Position numbers and translations under genes: made by a program
Shown: positions 8,432-16,944 of the stretch, in pieces
How the letters are laid out: each line of letters starts with the position of its first letter
Numbering within the stretch: position 1 is the stretch's first letter
Notes under the pieces: generated by a model
Seen by the model: the letters and a program-made list of their open reading frames with translations, nothing else
Database searches by the model: none
Told to the model about the DNA's origin: nothing
Assembly: GCF_002947535.1 (NCBI RefSeq)
Contig: NZ_PUAP01000030.1
Location: forward strand, 108,980-172,979
Direction of reading: 5' to 3'
Origin: Enterococcus mundtii
GTDB taxonomy: Bacteria; Bacillota; Bacilli; Lactobacillales; Enterococcaceae
Length of the DNA: 64,000 nt

Positions 8432-8827
8432 GTCTTTTCCTCTTCTAAATAATGATGTATGTACTTAATGAGTATAATTCCTATACTTTACAAAAAGACC
8501 TATTTATCTTTGGATCACCAAACTTATGCTTAAATTTCATGATCATCCTCCAAACCTCTAAAAAATTAAAAAGAAAACCCAAATTTTTTAAATCGTTATT
8601 TTATATGCATTTAAGAAAAATAACCATCTTGATAAGTTTATATTATCGCATGATAAAGAAATCGACAAGTTACCCCGATTTATTTATCTTGTTTTTTTAT
8701 AAAGTCATATCTACGAAACAAAAATTTATTTTTTAAGAAATAAAAGTAAAAAAATAAGCTCATAAAAGATGTAAATTGTTAATAAATTCAATCTGAATAA
8801 TAAGTGGATTTTTGCGAGGAGGATAAA
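8432..8827. repeat. Copy 2 of the ~400-bp duplicated intergenic region
   Basis: Closely matches 2747-3142, including the hairpin (8652-8663 with 8677-8688, one mismatch in the first arm) and its T-rich tail. A small frame at 8481-8540 corresponds to 2721-2852 but is cut short by a TAG. No other gene is seen. Confidence 0.75.
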
Positions 8828-8923
8828 ATGGAGCTATTAGAAAAAGAAACACTATATAGCAATCAAAACATCCACACAAAAAAAGCTTTTCCAGAAGTTA
8901 TCACCTCCAGAAAAGCCTTTTAA
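8828..8923 (+). pseudogene. Broken class A array paralog (5' stub)
   Basis: The GAGGAGG site, the ATG and the first nine codons (M-E-L-L-E-K-E-T-L) match the start of the intact plus-strand gene at 3143. After that the sequence is unrelated and stops after 31 codons, inside the terminator of the neighbouring LCP gene. This is the scar of a deletion or recombination that removed most of an eleventh paralog and marks the right edge of the array. Confidence 0.8.
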
Positions 8924-8925
8924 AA
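8878..8925 (-). terminator. Rho-independent terminator of the LCP gene
   Basis: Just after the LCP stop codon, the minus strand can form a long imperfect stem (AAAAGGCTTTTC paired with GAAAAGCTTTT) followed by a run of seven T. Confidence 0.7.
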
Positions 8926-8937
8926 AAACATCAACGA

Positions 8938-10086
8938 TCATTTACTCAAAAATTGTTCGATCTTTTCACGGTTCATTTGTTTATCTAATACGAGGATACT
9001 ACCCGCATAATCGCTTTGTCCGTAGCTCCAAGTATTATCCGCTGGGACGCTTAAACGGTCGATTCCGCCAGCACCACGTAAGATAGAGAAACTATTTCTG
9101 ACTAAAAAAGTCATCGGTACATCGGTGGATGTATAACCGATTGCTTTTCCGGCAGCATATGGCGCACGGATCAAGTTCAATGGATTTTTTAGTTGTCCAA
9201 AAATCGCATCCATTACTTGTTGCTGTCTGCGAACACGACCGAAGTCGCCTTCTTCATCCATCCGGAAACGCGCATATTGCAACAGCACATGACCGTCCAT
9301 TCGTTGTTTGCCTTTAGCGATATCAACACCGTCTAGATTCAAGTCTTTTTCAGCATCGATCGACACGCCATTCATGAACATGGCATCGATCACTTTTTCA
9401 AATGATTTGAAATCGACTTTCATATAGTATTGACAGTTCAGCCCAAAGTTCTCTAACAAGGTTTGTCGGACCAACTCAGCGCCACCATAAGCATAAGCTG
9501 CATTGATTTTATTGTCTCCGACCCCTGGGATCGTCACGAAGCTATCCCGCATGAATGAGATCAATTTAGGTTTACGCGCAGGTCCGTCTAATTGGAGAAC
9601 CATGATCGTATCTGCTCGTCCCGCATCTTCACCCCTTGTATCACTACCTAAAATCAAAATGTTGTGTGCGCCACTTGTTGATCGGGCGCCATTGAATGTT
9701 TCTGAAGTCGCTGGTTCCAGTGACTGATCATTTTCAGCCACGAACTTGCCGACGAAAAATGAAATCAGTGAAAAGACCAATAAAAATAATAAGATCCCTA
9801 CTATGATTTTCCACCAAGACCGCTTCTTGCGTGGACCTTTGGGCTGTTTCTCTTTAAAGAGTCCTTTTTTCTGGGGTTGTTGTCCCGAATGGACCTGTTC
9901 TTCGTAAGGCGTTGAGTTTCGAGAATCCCTAGGACGTTCTTCATAAGTTTGTTCATAAGAAGGGATTGCTTCCTCTTCAGGCTCAGCTTGTTTCTTACTT
10001 GCGCGTCGCCAAGATAGCGGCGATGACTTTTCTTTGATTGGTTTTGCTTTTTTATGGATGTTCTGATAGCGATCCATCCGACTCAT
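8938..10086 (-). CDS. LytR-CpsA-Psr (LCP) family cell-wall ligase
   Basis: 382 residues. A long charged cytoplasmic N-terminus (1-90) leads to one membrane segment at about 91-117 and then an extracellular LCP domain. Typical LCP blocks are visible: L-G-S-D-T-R (147-152) with a following R-A-D-T-I-M, F-M-R-D-S (178-182) and K-I-N-A-A-Y-A-Y-G (193-201). LCP enzymes transfer undecaprenyl-linked polymers such as teichoic acids or capsule to peptidoglycan; older annotations call them transcription attenuators. The ATG at 10086 follows GGGAGG. Which polymer it handles cannot be told, as no polymer genes are nearby. Confidence 0.9.
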   Translation of the reverse strand: MSRMDRYQNIHKKAKPIKEKSSPLSWRRASKKQAEPEEEAIPSYEQTYEERPRDSRNSTPYEEQVHSGQQPQKKGLFKEKQPKGPRKKRSWWKIIVGILLFLLVFSLISFFVGKFVAENDQSLEPATSETFNGARSTSGAHNILILGSDTRGEDAGRADTIMVLQLDGPARKPKLISFMRDSFVTIPGVGDNKINAAYAYGGAELVRQTLLENFGLNCQYYMKVDFKSFEKVIDAMFMNGVSIDAEKDLNLDGVDIAKGKQRMDGHVLLQYARFRMDEEGDFGRVRRQQQVMDAIFGQLKNPLNLIRAPYAAGKAIGYTSTDVPMTFLVRNSFSILRGAGGIDRLSVPADNTWSYGQSDYAGSILVLDKQMNREKIEQFLSK

Positions 10087-10200
10087 TTGATTTCCTCCCT
10101 TTGTTCAACTCAGTAAAATCATACGATACTTCTTAATGAAAAACAGTAAGATCGTCGTAAATTTAACTAAAAGCTAACGAATCCCCTGATATCACATGTT

Positions 10201-11061
10201 TCATTCCTTTGAATCGAGTAAAGGTTGGATCTCCTCAATCGGCATGGTCTCGCCTGTCCAAAGCTCAAAGGCAATTGCTCCTTGATACATCAGCATCCCT
10301 AGCCCATTTCGTGTAAGACAGCCGATTGCTTTGGCTTCTTTTAGAAAGCGTGTTTCTTTAGGGGAATAAATCAAATCAAAAACTGCGAGTTTCTTATGGA
10401 GAAACTGAGGATCAATTGGCATCAACTCTTTTTTTGCGCCCATGCCCATATCGGTACCATTGATCAAAAGGTCTGTATCTTCAAGATCTTTTTTCAACTG
10501 TTCAGTATCTGCATAATCTTTGACGATGATGGGACAGTTGGTTTGTTCCGCAACTTTCTCAAAATCCGCAACGACACTCGTAAAAGTAGCATTTTTCCGT
10601 TTATAGATGACGATTTCTTTTGCTTGATCTAGTGCCGCTTGAACAACGATTGCTTTCGCTGCGCCACCTGCACCTAGCATGATTATTTTTTTGTTTTTGA
10701 TCGCTACACCCGCTTCGTTGACTGAACGCATGAAGCCCATGCCATCCGTATTATAGCCGATCAAGCGGTTGTCTCGCTGAACGATGGTATTAACAGCACC
10801 TATCAACTGCGCTTCTTGACTTAATTCGTCTAAATAAGGAATAACAGCTGTTTTGTTAGGCATGGAAAGATTGACACCTAACATGTTGAATGTGCGGATG
10901 CTTTCGACCGCTTCTTTCAGATTCGTTTGATCGACTGTGAATGCCAAGTAAACAGCATCGATTGAACGAGCCTGAAAGGCTGTATTATGCATCAATGGAG
11001 ATAAACTATGGGTAACGGGAGATGCAAAAATCCCTGCTAATCTTGTTTTTCCTGAAATCAT
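10201..11061 (-). CDS. aroE: Shikimate dehydrogenase
   Basis: 286 residues from the ATG at 11061, which has AGGAGG just upstream; an upstream in-frame ATG at 11100 lies inside a leader hairpin and is unlikely. It reduces 3-dehydroshikimate to shikimate with NADPH in aromatic amino acid synthesis. Seen: the S-L-S substrate loop (19-21), Lys70 in N-L-S-M-P-N-K, A-V-N-T (89-92), N-T-D-G with Asp106, and the nucleotide-binding G-A-G-G-A-A-K-A (130-137). No other shikimate gene is adjacent. The next operon imports a tryptophan-type substrate, so the neighbours share an aromatic theme. A hairpin sits between its likely promoter and its start. Confidence 0.92.
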   Translation of the reverse strand: MISGKTRLAGIFASPVTHSLSPLMHNTAFQARSIDAVYLAFTVDQTNLKEAVESIRTFNMLGVNLSMPNKTAVIPYLDELSQEAQLIGAVNTIVQRDNRLIGYNTDGMGFMRSVNEAGVAIKNKKIIMLGAGGAAKAIVVQAALDQAKEIVIYKRKNATFTSVVADFEKVAEQTNCPIIVKDYADTEQLKKDLEDTDLLINGTDMGMGAKKELMPIDPQFLHKKLAVFDLIYSPKETRFLKEAKAIGCLTRNGLGMLMYQGAIAFELWTGETMPIEEIQPLLDSKE

Positions 11062-11083
11062 GGAACGCCTCCTATAATACGCT

Positions 11084-11130
11084 AAAAATGCCGCGTCCAT
11101 TCGTAGAACCTACGAAGGAACAAGCGGCAT
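11084..11130 (-). terminator. Terminator or attenuator hairpin directly upstream of aroE
   Basis: On the minus strand TGCCGC pairs with GCGGCA around an inner TTCGTAG/CTACGAA stem, followed by T5. It ends about 10 bases before the aroE ribosome-binding site, too close for a separate aroE promoter after it. It can end the transporter operon, but it must also be passed by any aroE transcript starting upstream. Confidence 0.65.
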
Positions 11131-11190
11131 CAATCATTTTTTCTGATATGAATCGTGTTGATTTTGATTGTTATTATACCTGCTATCACA

Positions 11191-11220
11191 AGTATAAATT
11201 GAAGGAAACAAACTTGTCAA
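11191..11220 (-). promoter_or_regulatory. Likely aroE promoter
   Basis: On the minus strand TTGACA (11215-11220) and TATACT (11191-11196) are 18 bases apart, between the ABC ATPase stop and the hairpin at 11084-11130. Confidence 0.55.
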
Positions 11221-11243
11221 ACGGAGATAGCGTTCTCGAATGA

Positions 11244-12014
11244 CTAATCGATGACTTCTTCAAAGAAATGTAAGAGATCATTCATGGATAATGCTTGTTT
11301 TTCTTCTTTTGCTAAGTCTTTGACGATCCGCCCTTTTTGTAAGACGATCAGGCGATTCCCATATTTCAAAGCATCTTCCATACGGTGCGTGATCATCAAG
11401 CACGTTAACTTCTGCTCCGTGATGCGTTGGTTGGTCAATTCCATTAGTAGCTTGGCTGTCTTTGGATCTAACGCTGCGGTATGCTCATCTAACAAGAGTA
11501 ATTCTGGCGCTTTGATCGTTGCCATCAATAAACTTAACGCTTGTCGTTGCCCCCCTGACAATTCGCCAGCAGGTGTATCCAAATGTTGCTCTAATCCATT
11601 GCCTACTTCTTGGCATATTTTATAGAACGCTTCTTTTTGGGTTTTCAATTGACGCAAACGAAGCGTCCGTTTCTCGCCACGTTTTTGAGCTAACAATAGA
11701 TTTTCTGCAACGGTCATCCGTGGTGCAGTCCCCATTTTCGGGTCTTGGAATACGCGTGATAGAAATAAAGCTCGTGCTTCTTCTGACAACTTAGTAATTG
11801 GCTGGTCTTTGAAATAGACCCCACCTTGACTTAATTGCAATGTTCCGGCAATCGTATTGAACAAAGTACTTTTGCCCGCCCCATTACCGCCAAGAACAGT
11901 GATAAAATCTCCTTCATTGATGGTCAATTGGATATCATCCAATAATACTTTTTCTTCGTGCATCCCATTGTTGACTACTTTTCTACCATTTTTGATCGTT
12001 AAGATAGCTGTCAT
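11244..12014 (-). CDS. TrpXYZ-type ABC transporter, ATP-binding subunit
   Basis: 256 residues with Walker A G-G-N-G-A-G-K-S-T (42-50), the signature L-S-G-G-Q-R-Q-A, Walker B L-L-L-L-D-E-H followed by T-A-A-L-D-P, and a switch His in M-I-T-H-R. It energises import with the permease and binding protein directly upstream; the gap to the permease is 2 bases. The Trp-codon leader upstream of the operon supports tryptophan or a related compound as substrate. Confidence 0.88.
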   Translation of the reverse strand: MTAILTIKNGRKVVNNGMHEEKVLLDDIQLTINEGDFITVLGGNGAGKSTLFNTIAGTLQLSQGGVYFKDQPITKLSEEARALFLSRVFQDPKMGTAPRMTVAENLLLAQKRGEKRTLRLRQLKTQKEAFYKICQEVGNGLEQHLDTPAGELSGGQRQALSLLMATIKAPELLLLDEHTAALDPKTAKLLMELTNQRITEQKLTCLMITHRMEDALKYGNRLIVLQKGRIVKDLAKEEKQALSMNDLLHFFEEVID

Positions 12015-12016
12015 CG

Positions 12017-12898
12017 TTAGACCTCCTTTTCAAAGCCAGTTTTTAATTTCAATGCTTGTTTTACTTGTGGGATCATCAGGCAAGCCGCTAAGATGATCGC
12101 TGAGAATAATTTCAGATAAGTCGTGTCGAAGCCTAATTTGATAACAGCTAAAATCAATAGTTGATAGATGATGCTTCCGACAACGATTGCTAGTAAACGC
12201 TCGATCAATGTCAACTCCTGGAAAATGACTTCCCCGATGATGATCGAAGCTAGTCCGATCACGATCACGCCGATCCCTTTATTGACATCCGCATAGCCAT
12301 CGTTTTGAGCGATCAGAGCACCAGATAAAGCAATCACTCCATTAGATAAAGTCAAACCTAAGATTTTCATACGGTCGGTTTTGATTCCTAATGAACGCGC
12401 CATTGTCTCATTATCCCCAGTAGCAATATAGCCTTGCCCTAAGTCTGTATTGAAGAAGAAAATCAACACGCTGATCAATAAGCCCAGAGATAATAATCCT
12501 AATAAGACAGTGTCAAAATAATTCGGTAAATGTAGTGCGTGGAACACATCTTGTAAGACTGGATGATTCAACAATGAAAGGTTGGGTGTGCGCATCACGA
12601 ACAAGATAACTGAGTTCAAACCTGACATCACTAAGATACCGGCTAAGATGACCGGAATCTTTCCTTTTGTATACAGTAAACCTGTGACAAGTCCAGCCGC
12701 CATTCCGGCTAAAACACCTAGAATCGTTGCCAATAATGGACTAACGCCATGCGTGATCGCTGTTACACAGACAGCACCACCAAGAGGGAATGAACCTTCT
12801 GTTGTCATATCAGGGAAATCTAAAATGCGGTAAGTCATAAAAATCCCTAAACCTAATATGGCCCATAACATACCTTGTGAAATTGCGGATACGATCAT
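12017..12898 (-). CDS. TrpXYZ-type ABC transporter, permease subunit
   Basis: 293 residues, very hydrophobic, with about eight or nine predicted membrane segments, of the branched-chain-type permease family (BPD_transp_2). A short conserved stretch around D-F-P-D-M-T-T-E-G-S-F is typical of this subgroup, as is I-A-T-G-D-N-E in the middle. It overlaps the 3' end of the binding-protein gene by 4 bases, so the two are translationally coupled. Confidence 0.88.
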   Translation of the reverse strand: MIVSAISQGMLWAILGLGIFMTYRILDFPDMTTEGSFPLGGAVCVTAITHGVSPLLATILGVLAGMAAGLVTGLLYTKGKIPVILAGILVMSGLNSVILFVMRTPNLSLLNHPVLQDVFHALHLPNYFDTVLLGLLSLGLLISVLIFFFNTDLGQGYIATGDNETMARSLGIKTDRMKILGLTLSNGVIALSGALIAQNDGYADVNKGIGVIVIGLASIIIGEVIFQELTLIERLLAIVVGSIIYQLLILAVIKLGFDTTYLKLFSAIILAACLMIPQVKQALKLKTGFEKEV

Positions 12899-13920
12899 TG
12901 TTCTTCCTCCTTGATCTCTTTGAGTACTTTTGCATCTTGTTTGATGGATTCAGGAATCGTGATGCCTAATAGTTCTGCTTGTTTTTCATTGACGATGATA
13001 TCGCCTTTATCAAACACATAGACAGGGGTTGTGGCTGGTTCTTTCCCATTTGCTAAAGCGGCTGCCATTTTTCCTGTTTGAACACCTAATTCGTATTGAT
13101 TGATCCCGATTGTTGCTAACCCGCCTTGTTCGACCATCGTATCGACAGAAGGAATTACTGGGATATCTGCTTTATTTGCTTCTTTGATGACCGTTTGCAT
13201 CGCGTTAGCAATCGTGTTATCTAAAGGAACATAGATAAAATCAACTGATTGGCTCATGACTTGAACGGTTTGTGCAATTTCATTCGTTGAAGGGACGGCA
13301 TACTTCACTGGTGTCAGTCCTTTAGCTTTTGCCGCTTCTTCTGCTTGGCTGACTTGATAACGTGAATTGTCTTCTGATGATGCATATAGAATCCCGACTG
13401 TTTTTGCTTCTGGTAATAGTTCTGTCGCTAATTGGATCTGCGCTTCCACCGGCGGTTGATCGGACACTCCTGTAATGTTGCCCCCTGGCGCTTCTAAACT
13501 TTGTACTAACCCTGCCCCTACAGGATCAGTCACTGCTCCTAAGACAAGTGGAATATCCTTTGTAGTGTTTGCGATGGCTTGTGCTGCTGGCGTCGCAATA
13601 CCTACGAGAACGTCTGGGTTGTTTTGGACTAATTGCTGGCTCATGGTAGCTAATTTACTTTGGTCGGCTTGACCATTTTGGAAATTGATTTCTAGGTTTC
13701 GTCCTTCTTCCAAACCTGATTCTTTTAATCCATCTTTGATCCCTCGATAGATTTCATCTAAAGCAGGATGACTAACGAACTGTAAAACCCCAACCACTTT
13801 TTTATCATCCGTTCGATTTCCTTCAACAGGTGGTTGATCCTTGATTGTTTCGTAGATAAATGTACCGGTCAAGTAGACAAGTATCAGTGCGATCACTGTG
13901 ATCAATCGTTTATTTTTCAT
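12895..13920 (-). CDS. trpX: TrpX-like ABC transporter substrate-binding protein
   Basis: 341 residues. One hydrophobic N-terminal segment (about 6-24) without a lipobox Cys suggests a membrane-anchored or secreted protein. The rest is an ABC_sub_bind domain (PF04392 type) with G-V-L-Q-F-V-S-H-P-A-L-D near the start and V-G-I-L-Y-A-S-S-E-D-N-S in the middle. TrpX proteins bind tryptophan in related Firmicutes. The leader peptide upstream has two Trp codons, which independently supports that substrate. The ATG follows AGGGGAA. Confidence 0.85.
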   Translation of the reverse strand: MKNKRLITVIALILVYLTGTFIYETIKDQPPVEGNRTDDKKVVGVLQFVSHPALDEIYRGIKDGLKESGLEEGRNLEINFQNGQADQSKLATMSQQLVQNNPDVLVGIATPAAQAIANTTKDIPLVLGAVTDPVGAGLVQSLEAPGGNITGVSDQPPVEAQIQLATELLPEAKTVGILYASSEDNSRYQVSQAEEAAKAKGLTPVKYAVPSTNEIAQTVQVMSQSVDFIYVPLDNTIANAMQTVIKEANKADIPVIPSVDTMVEQGGLATIGINQYELGVQTGKMAAALANGKEPATTPVYVFDKGDIIVNEKQAELLGITIPESIKQDAKVLKEIKEEEQ

Positions 13921-13993
13921 TTTTATTTCCCCTTTTTGTTATGTATTTTTTTAAATAGATCGGCTACGTGTGTAACTTCGAGCGAATGAACAA

Positions 13994-14034
13994 AAAAAGA
14001 CAATCACCGCTGGTACGGTCATTGTCTTTTACCA
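13994..14034 (-). terminator. Second terminator in the trp-transporter leader
   Basis: On the minus strand AAAGACAAT pairs with ATTGTCTTT and ACCG with CGGT, followed by T7. It lies just after the attenuator terminator, so read-through must pass two stop signals. I found no obvious separate antiterminator for it. Confidence 0.7.
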
Positions 14035-14162
14035 ACAAAAAACCGCATAGAGCCATCTATGCGGTCGTCAAATTCTTGTCCAGCATAGATACAAACTTTA
14101 GAATCGTACATTGTTGTACTCTAAAAAGTTGTATCTACGAAAAAGTTCGCCCTTGATACAAC
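14035..14162 (-). promoter_or_regulatory. Trp attenuator: mutually exclusive hairpins upstream of trpX operon
   Basis: Following the leader peptide stop, the minus strand holds four segments. A is GTTGTATC. B is TAGATACAAC. C is TTGTATCTATGC. D is CCGCATAGAT, the 5' arm of a terminator (ACCGCATAGA with TCTATGCGGT, then T6). A pairs with B (8 bp), B with C (9 bp) and C with D (8 bp). A ribosome at the stop codon would cover A, allowing B:C and leaving D free to form the terminator. A ribosome stalled at the Trp codons leaves A:B to form, so C takes D and prevents termination. Confidence 0.8.
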
Positions 14163-14225
14163 TTATCTACGCCAGTTACGCCAATTATTTTTATGTTCTG
14201 ATAAAAATTGAATTGATAAGTTCAT
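14163..14225 (-). CDS. Tryptophan leader peptide of the trpX transporter operon
   Basis: A 20-codon frame starting ATG, read M-N-L-S-I-Q-F-L-S-E-H-K-N-N-W-R-N-W-R-R, with Trp codons at 15 and 18 just before the stop. AAAGGAAAGG lies upstream. The stop codon abuts segment A of the attenuator, so translation position would decide RNA folding. Two Trp in 20 residues is far above average. The short peptide probably has no function other than sensing charged tRNA-Trp. Confidence 0.8.
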   Translation of the reverse strand: MNLSIQFLSEHKNNWRNWRR

Positions 14226-14253
14226 CTTGGACCATCCTTTCCTTTAAGTGTTA

Positions 14254-14285
14254 TCCTAAGTCTAATCGAATTTTATTTATCCGTC
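14254..14285 (-). promoter_or_regulatory. Likely promoter of the trpX leader
   Basis: On the minus strand TTGACG and TAGACT are separated by 17 bases, about 30 bases upstream of the leader peptide start. Confidence 0.5.
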
Positions 14286-14342
14286 AACTAATTTTTTATT
14301 TTTTTGGTTTTTTGTTATTTTTCACTAAGTATTTCACTACAC

Positions 14343-14984
14343 TTACTCTAAGGTGCTCTCTGTTGTTTCTTCCGATTGTTCGCCGTTTGCTAATTCTTTT
14401 TCAAGTTGTTTGATGTTGATCAACGGTAATCGATTCAGTGCAGGAACTAGAGTTCTTTCAAGCTCTTCTTTATTTTCATCAGAGAGGACTAAGCGATTTC
14501 TTTCTTCTCCGCCATCAAAGAAAATAATAGTGACTTTGTCTTTTTCGATCCCATAACGTTGTTCTAATTCTGGGGTATCATAAACGAGCGGATAGAAGAA
14601 AATCGTCCGGTTCAACTCACTGCTTTGTTGCGGGTCTTCAAATATATCCACCACTTGCTTGTAAAGCTCACCCTTCGGCAGACTAAACATGACAGAGATG
14701 GCTCGACTATCAGTGATCTCTTGATGCGCGGAAGAAAATGGCAAAGGCTGTAGCTTTTCGGAATGGATCGAGGAATAGATCAATGTATCCACCTGTGCTT
14801 CTTTGATTTTACTTGGCAAAAAAAACATTGCAGCCGTCAACAAAAATGAACAGCTCAGAAGAAGACCGATCCGTCTGAAATATTTTTGAGGATGTTGTTC
14901 AAAATCCTCTGATAAATTCGTGTAGCTTAGTATGATTTTATCCTTTATCTCTACCATCAATCGCTGCATCTTCTTTTCCCCCAC
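14343..14984 (-). CDS. Single-pass membrane protein of unknown function
   Basis: 213 residues. A short cytoplasmic N-terminus (about 1-38) precedes one hydrophobic segment (about 40-58: I-G-L-L-L-S-C-S-F-L-L-T-A-A-M-F-F-L) and an outside domain of about 150 residues. That domain has alternating strand-like blocks (A-I-S-V-M-F-S-L-P, T-I-F-F-Y-P-L-V-Y, V-T-I-I-F-F-D-G-G) that could fit a thioredoxin-like fold, but no CxxC is present. The C-terminus is Glu-rich. I do not recognise the family. It is convergent with nothing and divergent from rqcH. Confidence 0.75.
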   Translation of the reverse strand: MGEKKMQRLMVEIKDKIILSYTNLSEDFEQHPQKYFRRIGLLLSCSFLLTAAMFFLPSKIKEAQVDTLIYSSIHSEKLQPLPFSSAHQEITDSRAISVMFSLPKGELYKQVVDIFEDPQQSSELNRTIFFYPLVYDTPELEQRYGIEKDKVTIIFFDGGEERNRLVLSDENKEELERTLVPALNRLPLINIKQLEKELANGEQSEETTESTLE

Positions 14985-15161
14985 CTGTTCTTTCTTTAAT
15001 TATACCTAAAATCAAGCGAAAGAACGAAATAAAACACTAGTTTTTCATGTAAATTCTTTCTTTAATCTCTCTTTTACAGAAGAAATCATCCGGTCCATTG
15101 GTCTTTCCTCTCTTTTTTCGTTATAATAAGTGTACTTATGAATAGAAATGAGGAATGAATC

Positions 15162-16862
15162 ATGTCCTTTGATGGTGTATTTACCCATGCAATGATCCAT
15201 GAATTGCGCGAAACACTATTATCTGGTCGGGTCTCAAAGATCCACCAACCGTATGAAAATGAAATCATTTTGGTGATTCGTTCTCGTGGAAAGAACCACC
15301 GATTGTTGTTATCTGCTCATCCAAGCTATGCCCGTGTCCAGATCACAGAGATCGATTATCAAAATCCAGAAAATCCGCCGAACTTCGTGATGATGTTGCG
15401 TAAACATTTAGATGGTGCGATTTTAGAAAATATCAAGCAAATCAAAAATGACCGAGTGATCCACTTCCATTTTTCAAAACGAGATGAACTAGGCGACTTA
15501 CAAAATATTGTTTTGATCGTTGAATTGATGGGACGACACAGTACCATCGTTTTAGTGAACCAACAAACACAAAAGATCCTAGACGCGATCAAGCATATCG
15601 GCAGCTCACAAAACACGTATCGTTCGTTACTCCCTGGTGTCGAATATGTCGCACCACCTGAACAAGCGGTACTTGATCCTTTTGAAGCAACAAAAGAACA
15701 AGTATTTGAACGCTTATCAAAAATCGAGCCAAATGCAAAAGCACTGCAACAAGCATTTCAAGGATTGGGCCATGACACTGCATTAGAATTGATCGAACGG
15801 ATCAATCAACGTCCGAATGAAAAAATGGCTGTTTGGGAAGAATTCTTTACTGCGATCGATCAACCTACACCCACACACTATGAAGTGGGTACAAAAGAAT
15901 ACTTTACGCCGATTGCTTATCAAGAATTAGCGAAACAAGCCGATTCAGTGCAAGAATACGAAACATTAAGCGCGTTGTTAGATGCGTTTTACCAAGAAAA
16001 AGCGGAAAAAGACCGAGCGAAACAACAAGGCGGCGAACTGATCCGTAAAATCGAAAATGAACTGAAACGTAATCGCAATAAATTGAAAAAGCGCGAACAG
16101 ACCTTGCTTGATTCTGAAAATGCGGAGGAATTTCGTCGTGATGGCGAACTATTGACAACTTTTATGACTCAAGTTCCTCGTGGCGCGACTGAAGTGACAT
16201 TGGCGAACTATTATGAAGAGAACCAACCAATCCGGATTGCTCTTGATCCCGCCTTAACACCTAATCAGAATGCGCAAAAGTACTTCCATCGCTACCAGAA
16301 ACTTAAAAATGCGGTCAAATTGATCGGCAAACAAATCGAAGAAGCGAAAAGCGAGATCCAATATCTTGAATCTGTCCTTTCACAATTAGAGATTGCTGGA
16401 CCAATGGATATTGAAGTGATCAAAGAAGAGCTATTAGCAGAAGGCTACTTGAAAAAGAAAACAAGTAAAAAACAAAAGAAAGCAAAACCTTCACAACCTG
16501 ATCGCTACTTCTCTTCTGACGGCACCGAGATCTTAGTTGGTAAAAACAATCTGCAAAACGATCAATTAACCATGAAGACTGCAAGAAAAACAGATCACTG
16601 GTTGCACGCGCAAAACATTCCAGGGTCTCACGTGATCATCAAGAGTGATCAACCTTCTGATGTAACCATTACGGAAGCTGCGGAACTAGCTGCGTATTAC
16701 TCAAAATATCGCCACTCTGCACAGGTGCCTGTGGATCTAGTGCAAGTCAAACATATCCGCAAACCGAATGGCGCAAAACCTGGATATGTGATTTACGAAA
16801 ACCAAAAAACGATCATCGTTACACCCGAAGAAGAAAAAATCCAAGCAATGAAAAAAGGATGA
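15162..16862 (+). CDS. rqcH: RqcH/NFACT family ribosome quality-control protein (fibronectin-binding EfbA/FbpA type)
   Basis: 566 residues, full length for the family. An N-terminal NFACT-N domain carries Asp97-Arg98 in K-N-D-R-V, the pair known in B. subtilis RqcH to be needed for tRNA-Ala binding. A coiled-coil region follows (about 280-420), then a C-terminal NFACT-R domain with H-W-L-H-A-Q-N-I-P-G-S-H-V (about 477-489). RqcH adds Ala tails to stalled chains on the 50S subunit. Homologues in enterococci and streptococci are also described as surface fibronectin-binding proteins without a signal peptide. The ATG follows GAGGAA, and a TATAAT with a weak -35 lies about 30-60 bases upstream. 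Confidence 0.92.
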   Translation: MSFDGVFTHAMIHELRETLLSGRVSKIHQPYENEIILVIRSRGKNHRLLLSAHPSYARVQITEIDYQNPENPPNFVMMLRKHLDGAILENIKQIKNDRVIHFHFSKRDELGDLQNIVLIVELMGRHSTIVLVNQQTQKILDAIKHIGSSQNTYRSLLPGVEYVAPPEQAVLDPFEATKEQVFERLSKIEPNAKALQQAFQGLGHDTALELIERINQRPNEKMAVWEEFFTAIDQPTPTHYEVGTKEYFTPIAYQELAKQADSVQEYETLSALLDAFYQEKAEKDRAKQQGGELIRKIENELKRNRNKLKKREQTLLDSENAEEFRRDGELLTTFMTQVPRGATEVTLANYYEENQPIRIALDPALTPNQNAQKYFHRYQKLKNAVKLIGKQIEEAKSEIQYLESVLSQLEIAGPMDIEVIKEELLAEGYLKKKTSKKQKKAKPSQPDRYFSSDGTEILVGKNNLQNDQLTMKTARKTDHWLHAQNIPGSHVIIKSDQPSDVTITEAAELAAYYSKYRHSAQVPVDLVQVKHIRKPNGAKPGYVIYENQKTIIVTPEEEKIQAMKKG

Positions 16863-16874
16863 TTTTTGCTGAAA

Positions 16875-16921
16875 AAAACCGACCGTCAAGAAGTTATTAC
16901 TTCTGACGATCGGTTTCTTTT
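16875..16921. terminator. Bidirectional terminator between rqcH and the ETX-like toxin
   Basis: AAACCGA and TCGGTTT form the outer stem with GTCA-AGAAGT/ACTTCTGAC inside, flanked by A-rich and T-rich runs. It serves the two convergent genes. Confidence 0.85.
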
Positions 16922-16944
16922 ATGTTTCATAAAACTATGTTCAA

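Noticed and set aside
14035..14162. T-box or purine-type riboswitch upstream of trpX
   Set aside because: No T-box sequence (TGG-ACCGCG) or purine aptamer pattern is present; the Trp leader peptide explains the hairpins.
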